Positions 12,974 to 12,979 of a stretch of 12,979 nucleotides of DNA are shown piece by piece; position 1 is the first letter of the stretch; each line of letters starts with the position of its first letter. The stretch comes from DAOUFU01 sp034429275 (GTDB lineage: Bacteria; Chloroflexota; Anaerolineae; Aggregatilineales; Aggregatilineaceae), in assembly GCA_034429275.1 (NCBI GenBank), contig DAOUFU010000261.1, positions 1 through 12,979 on the forward strand, in the 5' to 3' direction. The notes beneath the pieces are model-generated. The model searched no databases. It saw only the letters and a program-made list of their open reading frames with translations, and was not told the origin of the DNA. The position numbers and the translations under genes were made by a program.

Positions 12974-12979
12974 TTGCTT

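Overview
The window is GC-rich DNA, with strong G/C preference at third codon positions. It looks like a chromosomal segment of a bacterium from the Chloroflexota, most likely class Anaerolineae. The support is the mix of gene types: a DUF3048/SH3 surface protein with a long Thr-Pro-Ala linker, a secreted two-domain fasciclin protein, and CUT1 sugar-transport genes beside Gfo/Idh/MocA dehydrogenases. Dispersed CCTCACCCC-type palindromic repeats fit too. The taxonomic call is inference; there is no rRNA or marker tree here.

Left edge (1-418): an insertion sequence runs off the window. The last visible bases encode, on the minus strand, the first ten residues (MPWKAKTTMS) of what looks like an IS481-family transposase, preceded by two subterminal repeats and an end starting TGTATAGACC. 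The end abuts half of a palindromic repeat that is intact elsewhere in the window, so the IS appears to have jumped into a repeat copy.

419-6348 (all plus strand): a carbohydrate uptake and oxidation cluster. It holds a solute-binding protein, a strong intercistronic hairpin, two CUT1 permeases, a small lipoprotein of unknown function, and, after a 225-base repeat-bearing gap, two translationally close Gfo/Idh/MocA NAD(P)-dependent oxidoreductases. No ATPase is present, so a shared MsmX/MalK-type ATPase encoded elsewhere is presumed. The likely job is import of a sugar, polyol or sugar acid and its oxidation by paired dehydrogenases; the substrate cannot be read from sequence.

6349-9720: a repeat-rich convergent gap, then a minus-strand DUF3048 + SH3 envelope protein. 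It is divergent from a plus-strand fasciclin-domain protein with its own promoter, strong ribosome binding site and terminator.

9722-12979: another repeat fragment, an orphan GHMP sugar kinase (heptose-7-phosphate/fucose kinase type), and convergent argS on the minus strand with a clear extended -10 promoter and a GTG start. The right edge is non-coding and carries a two-unit array of GGGGCTGAAGCC-type repeats and a hairpin.

I found no CRISPR array, defence island, tRNA, rRNA or phage. The items most worth attention are the IS-in-palindrome event, the dispersed repeat family, and the transporter-lipoprotein-double dehydrogenase cluster.
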